Counted from the stretch's first letter, positions 38,076 through 50,785 are shown. The stretch is 64,000 nt of DNA from Megaleporinus macrocephalus (GCA_021613375.1 CM038714.1:42125623-42189622); one strand, 5' to 3'. Program-made: numbers and translations. The notes: a model not told the origin generated them from the letters alone.

Positions 38076-41000
38076 ATTCCCACCAACATTCTCACTTCTG
38101 CTTCTCCTTCAGTGCACGCAATCCAGAGCTAGACCCAATTGTACATTCACATCAATACTCTGAAACGTTGTTTGAAAGCATTCTGGCTGAACTGGAGCCA
38201 GTCTTTAAGCAATCGGATGTAGACGTTTTGTTGTTTTGGCTCTGTATATTGGATTCGAGATATGGTTTGGAACCACAGGAGGGGTCACAAGTGTCTAGTT
38301 ATGCTGGAACTGTCATTTTCAGTCCCGGGAGGCTGTTTTTTCTTTTTGTTGTTGTTGTTGTTGCTTATATTTTCCCGGACGTTTATAAAGAATGTTACAT
38401 TTGACTAATCTTCATAATTTAGCATTGGCAATCTAGGACTGCAATCCCAGCCCCTCAACTGGGAATTCCTACTAGGATAGTTGGGAAAGGGTTTCTGAAG
38501 TGTTCCCATAAGCTCAGCTTATGATGACATATCAACTTGGCTGCTCACACTATCAACAGTACTAAAGTACCCCTAACCTACTTTTAAATAATATCACAGT
38601 AGCATTTTCCTCAGATCAGCTATTACACATCACTAACTCTCCAGGCTCTCTAGCTGGCTATCAAACAATGCTTTGAATGCAGGATCTACGTTTCGCTGAA
38701 TGCATCCAATAAAGCACCAAAGTAGGGAATGCATGAGAGTCCATGTGTAAAACCGAGAACCACTGATGTTCAACAACACGGGGAGGGGGTGCACACACTG
38801 TGCTCACAGTTCACCACATGCCTGCCACCACCAGCCAAGGGCATTATGACTCTCACCATACTTCACTCTTAATTACTATTATCATTATGCCATATAATTA
38901 TTATCTCACTCAGCAGTCGAAGGCCCGACTCTGCATTGCGTTGTGATATCAATGGCAGCAGCAGCAGCAGTGCTGTTTCCCCGGTCTAATTATAAGCAAA
39001 GATCCGAGCTATGTGATAAGTGAATGGAACGTGAAATGTGCTATTATGCCTACATAGATTGGAGTGTCACGGAGATGCAGCCTACCACTAAAAATAGTCA
39101 CACTGCATCTGGAGCCAGTTCATTTGGAAGCCTCAGAAAAAATAAATAAATAAAATAAAATCAACGGAAATCTTGGGCTACCGATATGCCGAATACTGCA
39201 ATCCTCACCAAAACCAAACGGAAGGAATGTATTTGGCGAAGGCTTTTCGTGTTTCAGCAGGAAAAGAGAGGCTGTCTTAACTGCAGCCAACTTTAAAGGG
39301 CATTAGCATGTTCAAATCTTAGTGATGAATGAAAACTCTGAACGTGATTGAATGTTTTCAATGGCGGACACTGTTAGGACTGTAATTATGTTAATCTCGA
39401 GCTCGCGTTGTCATCAAAAGCTTGTAGACGGAAGTCGAAACTTTGGCAAAAGAATTGAAAGAAAAAAACTTTCTTCAGTTTTATCATCATCTAAGTCATT
39501 GTGAAGTCCTTCAGCTTAGGTTTGATGTAATTAGCATTGGAAGTTAATTAAAGCAGCAGTGCGATATAGTGGATTAATCACGCTAGTTTTCCCTAATTAA
39601 CAAGGCTACACATGTTAACATTCATTACGTGTGAATACGGGAGTTAGTAGTTAACACAAGCTGACAATTCAGCTGAGTAGGTTGCACTCCCTGCACTGTA
39701 AATCATTTATACTTGGTGTAAACATGTTTTTCTAAGAAAAGATCATCTTTTATTCTGCCTTTTCTAACTGGACACTGACAATAAACAAATAAACACATAA
39801 ATAAATAAAGGAATGCTGCAAAAATACAATGTAATATAGCTCCCCTCGTTTCATCTGAACGCAAGCATGCCTGGCTTTGAGTTTGCTTTACCAGGAACAG
39901 TAATGTGCCACTAGAAGCATGTACGAAATACACATCCCTCACATTCTTCACTCTGGAGTCTGACTCAGGACCCCATTCTCCATCTTCAATTCTTACCAGT
40001 CTAGAAGAACAGCTGCAAGTTCAGCATCAGACCTCATCCCTTCTTTTGTGGTTTCTATTATTAATACTAGAATGAAAAAGGTTCTGCCATCCTAATGTTT
40101 ACTTTTCCTTTCATTGGAATGATTCAACTGATTAGCCTCACTATCACCTCTTGAGGTACGAAGTGGTATTGCATGGGTGGGTTGTGTGCTGATATCTGCA
40201 ACACGATACATAGACGCCTTTGATGTGCCATCAAAACAATGAAGGATCAAAATTCTGTTGGTAATTTTAGTTAATTTTGAAGTGTATTAAACTAACATCA
40301 ATATACATTCCAAAATTAACTAAAATGTTTGTTAGAACACCAGTATTGTTCATGGAAACACAAAGATCATATTGAATCATTGTTTGGGCTGATACTCAAT
40401 GGAAAAGTATTTGGACTGGGAGCAAATACAGGATGGGGATACTCTAATCTTAACATTTCAATTCAGTATCAAATATATATAATGGTATTAAAAAAATAAA
40501 TAATCAGTCATACGCCTGATAACAATTACTATTTATTTGCTGAATTAGAAAAAAAATAAACTTAAAACGTGACCTGAGGTTATGACACATTGTATATTTT
40601 TTATGGTTTATATTTTTATATTATATTTTCATGTTAAAGTATTATTATAATGCTTGCCAAAATTTGTAGATGTGTTTACTTTTTTACTTAGAAAATTAAG
40701 AAAGCATGTATTTTGACTGGAGATTTCAAACCTCAGCGTATGACTGTACACATGTATTATGAAATTGGCATTTCGTTACACCCACATTCTGAATGTAGCA
40801 CTCCCACCTGCGTACCCCCGAGGATCCTTGCCATGACAAGCAACCGAATGTATTCCCTTTGACCCCAATTACCGGAGGTGTACTTTTACACCAGCTAATC
40901 CGGAGCAGATAGAGTGACCTCCCTTCCAGCACTGCGGATGCTTTGTTTCTCCACCCGAGCAGCCTTACCACAAAGCCAGTATGGTAAAGGGTCTAGCTGG

Positions 41001-41493
41001 GCCTGCTGAGCTGATCTGAGCTGCTGGAGGATTCTGGAGGAAGTCCACTTAGGTTATCGGCCTTGACTGATTTCCCCTGATCCCGACGGTCCGTTCTCTT
41101 CCACATGGATTATCATTCCATTCCCCGGTGAATGCCATGAAAAGGCCTAAGTCCTGCCACTGTGCGAACGAGCACAATAGGTGGCTTGTCTCTCGCACCA
41201 GTGGTAGGATATACCTCTCTTTCAGCCGCTGATGGATATTTAATGAAACGCTCGTTCGCTGACTATTTCTGGAATCCTTCGAATGGGATCTGTGCTGTAG
41301 AGGTCAGAGTGTGCATGCTGAATTTTGATAAGCGTCACTGGCACTTGTGTTACCAGTCCATTAAGATACATTTACATCCTCACAACTTGCATAATTCATT
41401 AGACAGTAGAAATTCCAAATATATAGACATCGTGTACAGTGGAGTGGTCTGCAGGTGGGTACTCGTCAGTATTTTCTTGTCACTACGCGTTAG

Positions 41494-41866
41494 TAGGGTT
41501 GTTTTTAAAAATTGAATTTTCGATTCAAATCGATCTTCATTTGAATAATCCGATGTAGTATGGCTGGAGCTCAAGTGAAGGCATCTTGAAAGCAGATGTC
41601 TGGCTACATTTTGGATTCAGAAACCCTGATGGTATATAAACATACAAACACTAATGTTTTTAGTATTGGTTGAGTGTTCCTTGTACATTTATCACATTAG
41701 TTCTCTGAAAATCTCTTTTAATATTCAAACAAAACGTATTATTGTAACTGAAATATCCCTAAATGAATCCATATTGAATTGAATTGAATCGGAAATCGAA
41801 TTGAATTGGGACCTTGTGAATCGGGATGGAATCGATCCGGGAAATCAGTGGTGATACCCAGCCCTA
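41494..41866. mobile_element. hAT-like MITE, family B, copy 2 (8-bp TSD)
   Basis: It begins TAGGGTTGTTTTT and ends GATACCCAGCCCTA. The flanks are CGCGTTAG on the left and CGTGTTAG on the right, an 8-bp target duplication with one mismatch. It lies in the same orientation as the copy 3.4 kb upstream but is longer by an internal AT-rich stretch, so neither is a simple tandem copy of the other. Confidence 0.9.
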
Positions 41867-42007
41867 CGTGTTAGGTATGGTATATTAGGTATATGATGGA
41901 TGGAACAGAAAGTAATTAAGGAAGTAATTAGAACTATTTGCTACTTGCGGAACTCGACCTCTGGCTTTAACCTAGTCGTGCAGTGAAACACCCACATATA
42001 CACACAC

Positions 42008-42184
42008 CATGGGGGCAGTGAGCACACTTGACCTGTGGGCAGCCCTATCCATGGCACCCGAGGAGCTGTTGGGGGTTAGGTGCCTTGCTCAAGGGCGCTT
42101 CAGACATGACCTTTTGGCCAGGGAACTGAACCGGCGACCTTCCGGTCACAAGACCAGATCCCTAACCTTTAGCCTACGACAACA
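42008..42184 (-). mobile_element. tRNA-derived SINE (second family), copy 1
   Basis: On the minus strand it starts GTTGTCGTAGGCTAAAGG, then GTTAGGGATCTGGTCTTGTG and CCGGTTCAGTTCCC, a tRNA-like head with a degenerate B box (GGTTCAGTTCC, 42122-42132). The body has CCCTTGAGCAAGGCACCTAA and GCTCACTGCCCCC. A second copy lies at 59481-59618. The 3' boundary beyond GGTGTGTGTATATG is unclear. Confidence 0.75.
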
Positions 42185-43783
42185 GTTCCTTTTACATTGA
42201 CTTCCATTATAAATTACAAATCTCCTGTAAACGTAGTACATTGGAATTTGTTACTACAGCGACTAAGAAATCTGTCCATATTGAAAAACGATGATGTGTC
42301 CTTGAGGTGGTAGTTAACCTAGATAGGTTTGGCTCAATGGTGAAAATGTGACAGACCCTTATATGATGACAGAATGTTTTGGTCATATTCTAGTCAGTAA
42401 AGGCTACAGAACCAGTATAGGATGTTTACTATTAACATAAACGTAGATCAGAGGGTTTAAGGTTGGGGTATATGCGCCCCACACCATAGGAAAATTTCAA
42501 TTCTGGCAATGAAATGACGAGTATGAGCTTGGACCACCTGCTGCGATTGTTGGGAGAGATAAGTGTGCCTGATTGTTCTGTGTGGGTTAGTATCAACATT
42601 AGCAACGCATTCTTATATGCGGTTATGTCTGAAAACTCCTGGCAGAAGCTTGTGAAAGACTTTATAGTCAAAGACAATATCGATTAATGATAAATGTGAC
42701 TCACGGGTATAGGCCATACTGTGGATTCTGGAAATGAAAGCAATCTGACATCAGGTACCAGCATATCAGAGGGAAAAAATTAAGGATTGAGCTTCATTCG
42801 ATCCTGTCTAACCTGAAGTAGAACCTGAAGTAGGGTTAGTAGAGTTAGAAAGTACTTTGTATGCTCATCTGGTGGACTTCAAATAAAATTTCCATAGTAC
42901 TAGTAGTTTAGTAATAAGGTTTCAACATCAGTATCACAAAGAAAAAGGGGTATCGTGCCATCCCTCGTGCCTTCATATCAATTTGATCTTGAACTCAAGT
43001 ACCATATCACAAAGTATTATCTTTGCAAATAACCTTAAAAGTCTGCAAAGGCACATTGAGAGCAAAAACCAGGGCTGATTGCAATTCCCCATGTCAATCA
43101 GGGAGTGCGTCTTTATTGGAAGTGTCTCTGGTGGTTATCTCAGTGTTGTAGTGCTCCTAACCCACATCCTGTACCCCCATGTAACCTCCCCAGGGTTTCA
43201 GCCCTATAGTAGGCTCTTGTCTCAGAAAGATCTTGGCTGAGTCGCGCAGTCAGAAAGTGGAACCCACTATTTCCTGTTGCCTACATTTCTGCAGACTCCT
43301 TTTCAGACCTAACCGCTCTTTTCGTTTTTACTGCTGTGGACAGTCGGAATAACAAAGCTGATTTAATGCCGGCACTTGTCAGATTCGTTGATAATATTTT
43401 ACACAGCGGTCTGTTCTCTTGTATCCGAAAGGACCATAAACGAGTCGGGGGAAGAAAGATATTATTCTGGAGTGTATGATGAAATATTCATACCTCATAT
43501 CCTATTACGTTTCAGTATTCTTACTTTGAAGACTGAGAAAGATTAGTTTCTATATTTCATGTATAGTTCCTGGTGTTCCTTTCTTCTCGGCCGGGCATGT
43601 TTTCAGGGTTTGTGTTGGTGGATTATAAAACCTCTTTAAGAATAATAAGAAATGTTGTGGTTATTGACTTCCATGTGCTTTCATCTGTTATTGTGGCACC
43701 CGTGCTGTTTGTATGTTGTCTGTAATACGATCTTTACTCGGTGGTAACCTTCAGCATGTTTTTTTTCTCTCTTGGCTTCACAG

Positions 43784-43863
43784 AAACTTTAATGGACTCC
43801 ACCACAGCGACAGCTGAACTGGGCTGGACAGTGTTTCCTGTATCGGGGTCCAGTGACAACAGT
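43784..43863 (+). CDS. ephb2: EphB2 receptor exon 2 (mature N-terminus)
   Basis: The 80-nt exon encodes the start of the mature ectodomain. Frame: two bases complete a split Glu codon, then TLMDSTTATAELGW, TVFPVSG and SSDNS. The first 14 residues match EphB2 of vertebrates. The acceptor is a T-rich tract ending TTCACAG; the donor is AGT|GTAAGTG, phase 0, and it joins in frame to TGG GAG of exon 3. Mammalian EphB genes end this exon at the SG before WEEVSG; here five more residues (SSDNS) follow, because the position of the usual donor (after GGG at 43846-43848) reads TC, not GT. The only nearer GT (43848-43849) would shift frame into a stop in exon 3. The encoded segment is the first strand of the ephrin-binding jellyroll; the extra residues should lie in the loop before the next strand. 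EphB1 is the next-best match, but exon 3 favours EphB2. Confidence 0.93.
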
Positions 43864-44898
43864 GTAAGTGCCATGCTTTCGTGACAAGTTTGTTCGCTTG
43901 CCAGCCCGTTGTTTAATGCCCGCTCAGCACTATTCCTGGAGCGCTATGACCCGTCAAACTTCAGCTCCAGCCTTAATCGAACACACTTGAGCCAGTGAAT
44001 CATGGCTTTCAGTATCAGAACATTAGAGCCAGGCTTGTTGGAACCACACTCGGCAGGCTGGTAGATCTCCAGGAATGGGGCTGGGCTGCCATGATATAAT
44101 TATAACTGAGGAAAAGAATACACTGGCAGTCCAGAAGAATTGCTCAGGCACACATTTGCCATACACTGATGTTTAGCACCTGTTTGTGATGTGTTTTAAT
44201 GGACGTTATTACTTGATAAATGAGTCCCCTCCCTCTGTTTGATGCATGAGGCCAAAAGTAGTATGGCTGTTAGGACTTTGTATGTGTAGCAGGGTGGGGC
44301 ATATCATGATCCTTTAAGATCTTCTTATGATAAATGATATGTATAAGCTAAACAGTACTAACTATTTTTTTTTAATTTCTGAAAACTCATTAATTAGGCT
44401 ACCACTTATATTCAGTCATATACTTTTAGAAGACTGACTTGCTTCTTGGAAAAGAAAGCGATTGGTTGATTCTGGTGGTTAATCTGATGGTTAATCTAAC
44501 GCTGGGCTTTTTCTTTAACTATTCAAGTCCTGCCTAATAAGAGAGCTCCCTTAGCTGTGTATATATATTTTTTAGCTTCCGGAAATCCTTAGGCCTTTAG
44601 AGGCCCTCAGGGTTCCCTCTATGTGTATACCAAGCTTCACGTGAACTGGTTCAATTTGATTGACATTGAAGTTTTTGAATTGTACGCGTTGAGGCTGTAT
44701 TATTTTTGTGAAAAGACAATCTTAAAGGTGTTATATTGTAATCAACCCTTTGATCCTGAGTATCTCTTTGCTATATTTATTAAAATCAGTTTATTTCATT
44801 ATTTATGTTCCATAAATCTTATTTATTTACTTCATGAACAAAAATAGTTTTTGTACCTGTGTTCCTGACTGCAAATGTGTACAAATGTCAATAGTTCC

Positions 44899-45287
44899 TA
44901 GAGCTGTGTATTGGCAAGAACCTGACGATATGATACGTATCGTGATACAGCGCTCATGATTCAGTATATTGTGATATATTGCGATACTGCAAGCAAAGTG
45001 ATATATTGTGATTTTTTATATCCTACTATTAAAACACCCCACTATATAAACAGGTTTGTCAATGCTTACAATAGCATTGCGCCCTTGTGCTTCGTGTTAA
45101 TGTTGGAGTGGAGCTGAAAATGGATTACAACACTGCCATCTAGTGGTCAGAGGTTTAAACACAACACACAATGATTTACTGTCTGCCAGAAATCTGTGTT
45201 TTGATACTGTGTTTTTGAGAATCGATACAGTATCACAAAACATAATATCCCGATATTCGATATTTTCGATATTTTCTTACACGCCTA
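44899..45287 (-). mobile_element. hAT-like MITE, family A, copy 1 (perfect 8-bp TSD)
   Basis: It is flanked on both sides by ATAGTTCC (44891-44898 and 45288-45295). The ends are TAGAGCTGTGTATTGG and, reverse-complemented, TAGGCGTGTAAGAAAA. The interior is rich in GATATTGTGATA-like motifs and contains GCGCCCTTGTGC and TGCCATCTAGTGG. The opposite-orientation relative is 47123-47479. It lies 1.0 kb downstream of the exon 2 donor and is non-coding. Confidence 0.93.
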
Positions 45288-45965
45288 ATAGTTCCTATCA
45301 AATTTTATAGTGAATCAATTTTGACCCATGTTGTACGAACAAAATTAGTTTTATTATAAAGAATACAAAAAATAACAACTGATCAAAAACAAGTACATTT
45401 TTGGAATCCATGGAAGCTTGAATGATGAAATTAACTTATAGCAAAGATATAGAAAATCAAATCCCATCACTTTTGATGGAGTAAGAGTGGCAACTTTGCT
45501 ATCAACCTCATTGCAAACTGGGTTTTGAGTCCCTGCTCAGGCAAGCAAATCAGTTTAGAGTAAAAAACTGTGCCCACCTCTCAATAAGAATGTCTGACAG
45601 ATGTCATGAATGTGGACATATTCTAGTCCTCTTACATCAGGCTGCAGTCACGCGTTGACGTAAGCACTTCTACTTTTATAAAAGGCATAAGAAAGTTCAG
45701 TCCATCCAGGCCAAAGCCAGCATACCAGCCCAGCGCTCGCCGGTCCGAGGGAAAACCAAGTCCCAGATTCCTCAGTGCTCCACCCCCATGCCGAAATCTC
45801 GACTCCCCGCATCCTGAAAACAGACAGCAACTATGTCGTTCGGTAATTTGCTGGCGTATTTCGGAAAAACCACTCCCTATTTTATTCAATTATTTATGCT
45901 TCTGTGGTCTGTTTTTTTCGGGGGGCTGGTTTAAATTATACTGTGCCGTGTGTCTGCATGCAGTC

Positions 45966-46045
45966 AGGGGAAAAAAAAAAAGAGAAAGGAGAGCAGAAAG
46001 AAAAGAAAAAAAGAAACGAGAGAAGAAGAAAAGAGAAACGGAAAG
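45966..46045 (+). repeat. Polypurine (A/G) tract
   Basis: About 80 bp almost free of pyrimidines, made of mixed GAAA, GGAG and GAAG units rather than a single repeat. It produces Lys/Glu/Arg-rich open frames on the + strand that should not be read as protein. Confidence 0.9.
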
Positions 46046-47122
46046 ATTTCAATGGGGCCGGTCGTGCAACTTCAAAAGTTTTTCAGATAGAATTTTGCTC
46101 GCCATCATCGCGTCAAACCTGAGGGCACGCAGCCTCTTCCTCACTGATGGTGCAATCAATACGGGAGAACAAAGAGGGAGGCCTATCAGGCCCCATGCTT
46201 CTGGATCCAATCTGAAGCGCAATGATATTCACTTTCTTCTCATCCTCCCCAAATGTGCGGCCCACCCGGAATTGCACGTGCTTTGCATCACCTCTTTTTC
46301 ATGTGCGCGGAAATGCGGCCCAACGAAGTAATGACACGAGTCAGTTTAATTCGAACAAATGACAGCGCCGAGTTCAAAGACGTCGCCCCGGCTGGGGAAC
46401 GTACAGTCGCCTCCAATCCTTCGCTCCGAGTGGCAGTACAGTACGCTTCTCTGTGTTCCTCACACCTTAGTCAAAGCACATAACCACGCTTCTGTCCCAC
46501 AGAGAGATGAGTTCACTCGAAAGAATGCTGTTTCTCCGTCCAGGCTTTTAAGGCTGCGACGGATTCTATATAATATTACATATCCAGAAACAAAGCATGC
46601 GTCATACTCCTCTCAGTAATCAGATTCTGTTATTGTACGAGTATAGAGAGCTTCCACACAACATGTATCGAGTTGTTTTGGGAAAAGAGCACCGTCTGCA
46701 CTAGTGTGGAACAGGTGGGATAGAAACCTTGGGGACGGAGCGGCCTTAAGTTATTGTCTTACAGCCCCGCTGAGCCCCAGGGGCCGAGCTACGAGATCAA
46801 TATCAGTCACAATGCCGAGCGGCTTTCGGGACACTGAGTAGCCTTGTTTAAGGAACAGTTTGGCCAAAACTCAGATTTCTGCAAATGTACCCTCCTTCTA
46901 AATCTGGTCGATCGGACAGGACTTGTTTGGCACCCAACAAAAACTGGTTACATTCATAAACAGAAAATTTGCAACTGTTTGAAAGTGAACGGAAAAAATT
47001 GAGTATGTATCTAAATTTATAGGGAACAGACAAAATATCAATTGATTTAGTCTGACACCAAGAAAAATCTTCCTGTATGTTAGATTTAGCAAATACGCAA
47101 TGAGTTTAGCTATATTAGTCTA

Positions 47123-47479
47123 TAGGGGTGTAAGAAAATATCGAAATATCGAATATCGGGATATTATGTGTTGTGATATCGATTCTCAGAAACACAGTAT
47201 CGATACACAGATTCCTGACAGACAGTGAATCAGTGTGTGCTGTGTTTAAATCTCTGGTCACTAGTTGGCAGTGTTGTAATCCATTTTCAGCCATCTTCAA
47301 CATTAACAAGCAGCACAAGGGCGCAATACTATTGTAAGCATTGGCAAATCTATTCATATAGTGGTGTGTTTTAATAGTAGAATTTGAAAAATCACAGTAG
47401 ATCGCAATATATATTAAATTGTGAGTGCTATATCACAATACGTATTGTATCGCCAGGTTTTTGCCAATACACAGCCGTA
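47123..47479 (+). mobile_element. hAT-like MITE, family A, copy 2 (perfect 8-bp TSD)
   Basis: It is flanked by TTAGTCTA on both sides (47115-47122 and 47480-47487). The left end TAGGGGTGTAAGAAAA and the right end, reverse-complemented TACGGCTGTGTATTGG, match the two ends of the 44899-45287 copy in inverted order. Interior landmarks are GAATATCGGGATATTATG, GCAGTGTTGTAATCC and CAAGGGCGCAATAC. It is non-autonomous. Confidence 0.94.
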
Positions 47480-48538
47480 TTAGTCTAGCAGCTCAGCTAA
47501 TTTTAAACACCAGTCTTGGGGGACTACATCATGATGAAGATAAGTCTGAATACATGTACTTTACATTTACAATGCACTAGAACTATCATGATATCACAAC
47601 TATCCCAATTTTTTGAGATTTCATAAGTTGGAACAGACCTGATAGAACCTGTCCCAGCCCTATTATAAAAAAAGAGCAGTCATGTAGCAGGTTGACTGCA
47701 TTTGGGGTAAGGAGAAAATAATTACATTCACTTTAAGTGAGTCGTTTCTTTATAAGACAAACTGGCGAGCGCTGCAAGGAGAAGACATCTAGAGACGACA
47801 TTGATTTCTTCATCCCAACATGTGACTGTTTTGCTCTTGAGACATTAAACCATGCCGGAGGTCCCGCAAGACTTGTTCACACAGTGTTTTGAGCTGCACT
47901 TCAGCAGCAAGGTAGTTGAGGTGAGGTCATATTTACATGTGTTACTCTAGAGTAGAATCGAGTACTTTCATACATGCTTGCGTCCGCAGCCACAGCGTCT
48001 GAGGGCCAAAACTGGGCCCATTCTGCTCAAGCTTGAGCTTGAGCGTGTAGCTTCTGGCCCGTATACATGGTAAAACACAAAGTGTGCTCCATCTCCTCGG
48101 GCAAAACATGCGAGAATCACTTCAAACCTGGGAGGATTGTTACACATACAGCTGCTAACATTTTCTGCAAGTGTTGCACCAGCGAATCAAAACCCAGTAA
48201 CGTTTGCATCAGCGTCTCGAAACACGTTAACAGTGCAGCGATATATCATTTCTTAATTATTATCACAATATTGGCTCTTGCGGTACTGAAATTGCAGCAC
48301 GTTGCGACACGGAAATCAGCAGTTACAGTGTTGCTTTTACGAAAAGCGCCCTGACCAATCACAGTTGCAGTTGAGTGATGCTGTGCATTTGTTTTTCTTA
48401 TTTAATTAATTAAAGAATTCATTTAATACAGGTCATACAGGTCAGGTGTTTGGGTGAGAGTAAAGTCACATAGACTCGCCAATGCTTTCATATATTGCAG
48501 AGTGTACTACTTTCCCAGTACTGAAATTATATAATAAC

Positions 48539-49367
48539 TATAGATCGTCCATGTATCGGTATCGGCTGATTTTTAATCAAAATATGTGATCGCCGATCCC
48601 GAGAGCCGATCGATGGCATTAAACAAAGGAGCCTAATTTCTGTATTTCCAGCTAGCATTTCATCCAGGAAGAGGAGACCTCCGTGAAACCCCCTCAGGCC
48701 AGCTCCCTGCAATTCCTATCTGAACCACTAGGTGGAAATACATACTGTTTCATTTTCCACAGACTGACTAGAGCAGCGACCTCTGTAAAAACATCTGTAA
48801 AATTAGTAAAATCACTGTGTTTCGCGGGAGAACTACTAACACTACTAATCTGATACGACACTTCAGAGTACACCAATACTGAATACAGTGAGTATCAGCA
48901 AACAGCAGAGCTAGCACACACAGCTAGCACAAAACAAACAACCCAGAACACCATGCAGACCAGATCTGACCAGTATGAACAGCACAGCAGCAGAAACAGC
49001 CAAAGAGCTAAAGGAACCACAGCCAGAGCGATTGAGTGTATAGTTCTAGATAAGCAGCTCTTCTCGGCTGTAGAAGACCTTCATTCTGCTGTTTAATATT
49101 CCACCTGGATCCACGCTCTGCCGTTCCTAGTAGAAACACTTTTCAGAGGTCGCTCTTCCGAAGCGGTATTAACTTCTAATTTAGTTAAAAATATTATACT
49201 GTTTCACATGAGCTCGTTATAAATGGTAATAACATGGTTTCCACCATGTTTCATGACTGCCGTGGCATATAGCCCCGCCCTCGATCAGTATCGGCTATCG
49301 GCCAATCGCGCTGAAAGGTGATCGGCGATCGGAATCGGACTCAAAAACTCTCATCAGTCCATCTCTA
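48539..49367 (+). mobile_element. hAT-like MITE, family C, full copy (perfect 8-bp TSD)
   Basis: It is flanked by ATAATAAC on both sides (48531-48538 and 49368-49375). The left end is TATAGATCGTCCATGTATCG; the right end, reverse-complemented, is TAGAGATGGACTGATGAG. The ends carry CGATCGGC/GCCGATCG-type subterminal repeats. At 829 bp it is the longest MITE here and still has no transposase frame. A truncated inverted relative is at 21451-22055. Confidence 0.92.
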
Positions 49368-49499
49368 ATAATAACACAATAACAACACAACAATAATCTG
49401 ATCATATAATTAGTGGTGTTTTGAAACCCATAGTGTGAAACCTCTTATGGAGGCTCAGATTTGACTGTAAAGCATGAATAATTGGTCGCACTGTATGAA

Positions 49500-49526
49500 T
49501 AAATAAATAAATAAATAAATAAATAG
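49500..49526. repeat. (AAAT)n microsatellite
   Basis: Six to seven uninterrupted AAAT units. Confidence 0.95.
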
Positions 49527-50749
49527 GCAGCTTGTCCTCACGCATACAAACTGTCTTCCATGCCAGGCAATCCTTACCACTCAAGCTCCTACAGACTTCC
49601 GTCAGCAAACACTTTGTGCCTCCTCTCCTGTGTCCTCAGGCTGGGCGCTGTATGAATGGACGCTTCTGATACGGGAACATCAAAAATCACACCGCAAGCG
49701 TTTTCTTTAATTGAAGCCTGTAATGCTCCAATTTCAGTAACACGTGGTGATGGCCTTCTTTATACTTCTTTCTTTCTTTTTTTTTTTGGAACGTGGGTGC
49801 GTTACGTAAGGCGGTTTATTCCTAATTTATAACTGCTGCGGAATGCAGCCTTCCTGATAAGTGCTGGAAATAAAATCAGTACCAGGCTCAGTTACGTAAG
49901 TGGCGTGTACGTTGCACACGCACGTACCTTCTGTTTACAGTCCAAGGCCGGTCGCACACTTTGCACATCTTTTTTTTTCTTGTTTTTATTTCAGATTCAC
50001 ACGCTCACGACTAATATGACTAACCATTGTACACATTAACACCACCTCTAATGTTTTAAATGAAAACATGTGGGCTGTAAACGTAAACATGAACGACGGC
50101 ACCGCTACTGCTGTGATCAACGCTTGCGTAATTGGGACAGGGCCCCGTTAGAGGAGCCTCCAGACCAGGATGATGGAAGTGCGTCCTGTCATGATTCGGT
50201 AACTGTATACGGGGCCGTGCTTTATATAGTTGATATAGTTGACAACACACTTTCTTTATTAGTGGTCAGCGTGAGAAGAGCTACAAAGAGTAGTAAAGAA
50301 ACAGATGGTCCTACAGAGCTCACGTCTGGATGCAATAGAATGCGCACTACCCCTCGGAGCCTCTCTGAAGAGGCATTTGGCTGAGGGGGGCGCCCTTCGT
50401 GGAAGTCGTTTCGAAACTGAACGAGCGTTCGTCCGTTCGGTTTCCACGTCGATTAGAGCCGCTCCTTAAAAGGGCATTTTACAATTTGAGGGTCTTTCTC
50501 ATCAAAGGCTCGAATGTCTGTGTGGTCATCGAGTAACGTAAAGAGCGGAGCATCGAATCTACTTTGGCAGCATCTAGTCTGATGGTTTTGATTTGCTCTA
50601 AGAGGAATATGTAAACATGATCCACATGGAGATCACGGGAGAAGGGTTAAAGAGCCAATAAGAAGCTTGTTTGTCTAACTTCACATGTTGTGCATTACCA
50701 GTGGATGGAGGTAATTGGAGTTGACTGCTAAAGACAGCTCAGTTAGTGA

Positions 50750-50752
<3 letters not shown>

Positions 50753-50783
<31 letters not shown>
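50753..50783. repeat. (CT)n microsatellite
   Basis: About 15 uninterrupted CT units. It explains the Ser-Leu repeat frames on the + strand and the Arg-Glu repeat frames on the minus strand. Confidence 0.95.

Positions 50784-50785
<2 letters not shown>

Noticed and set aside
43840..43849. Alternative exon 2 donor at the GT of 43848-43849
   Set aside because: It would leave a phase-2 end; joined to the only exon 3 acceptor the frame hits TGA within five codons. The surrounding GTCCAG is also a poor donor.
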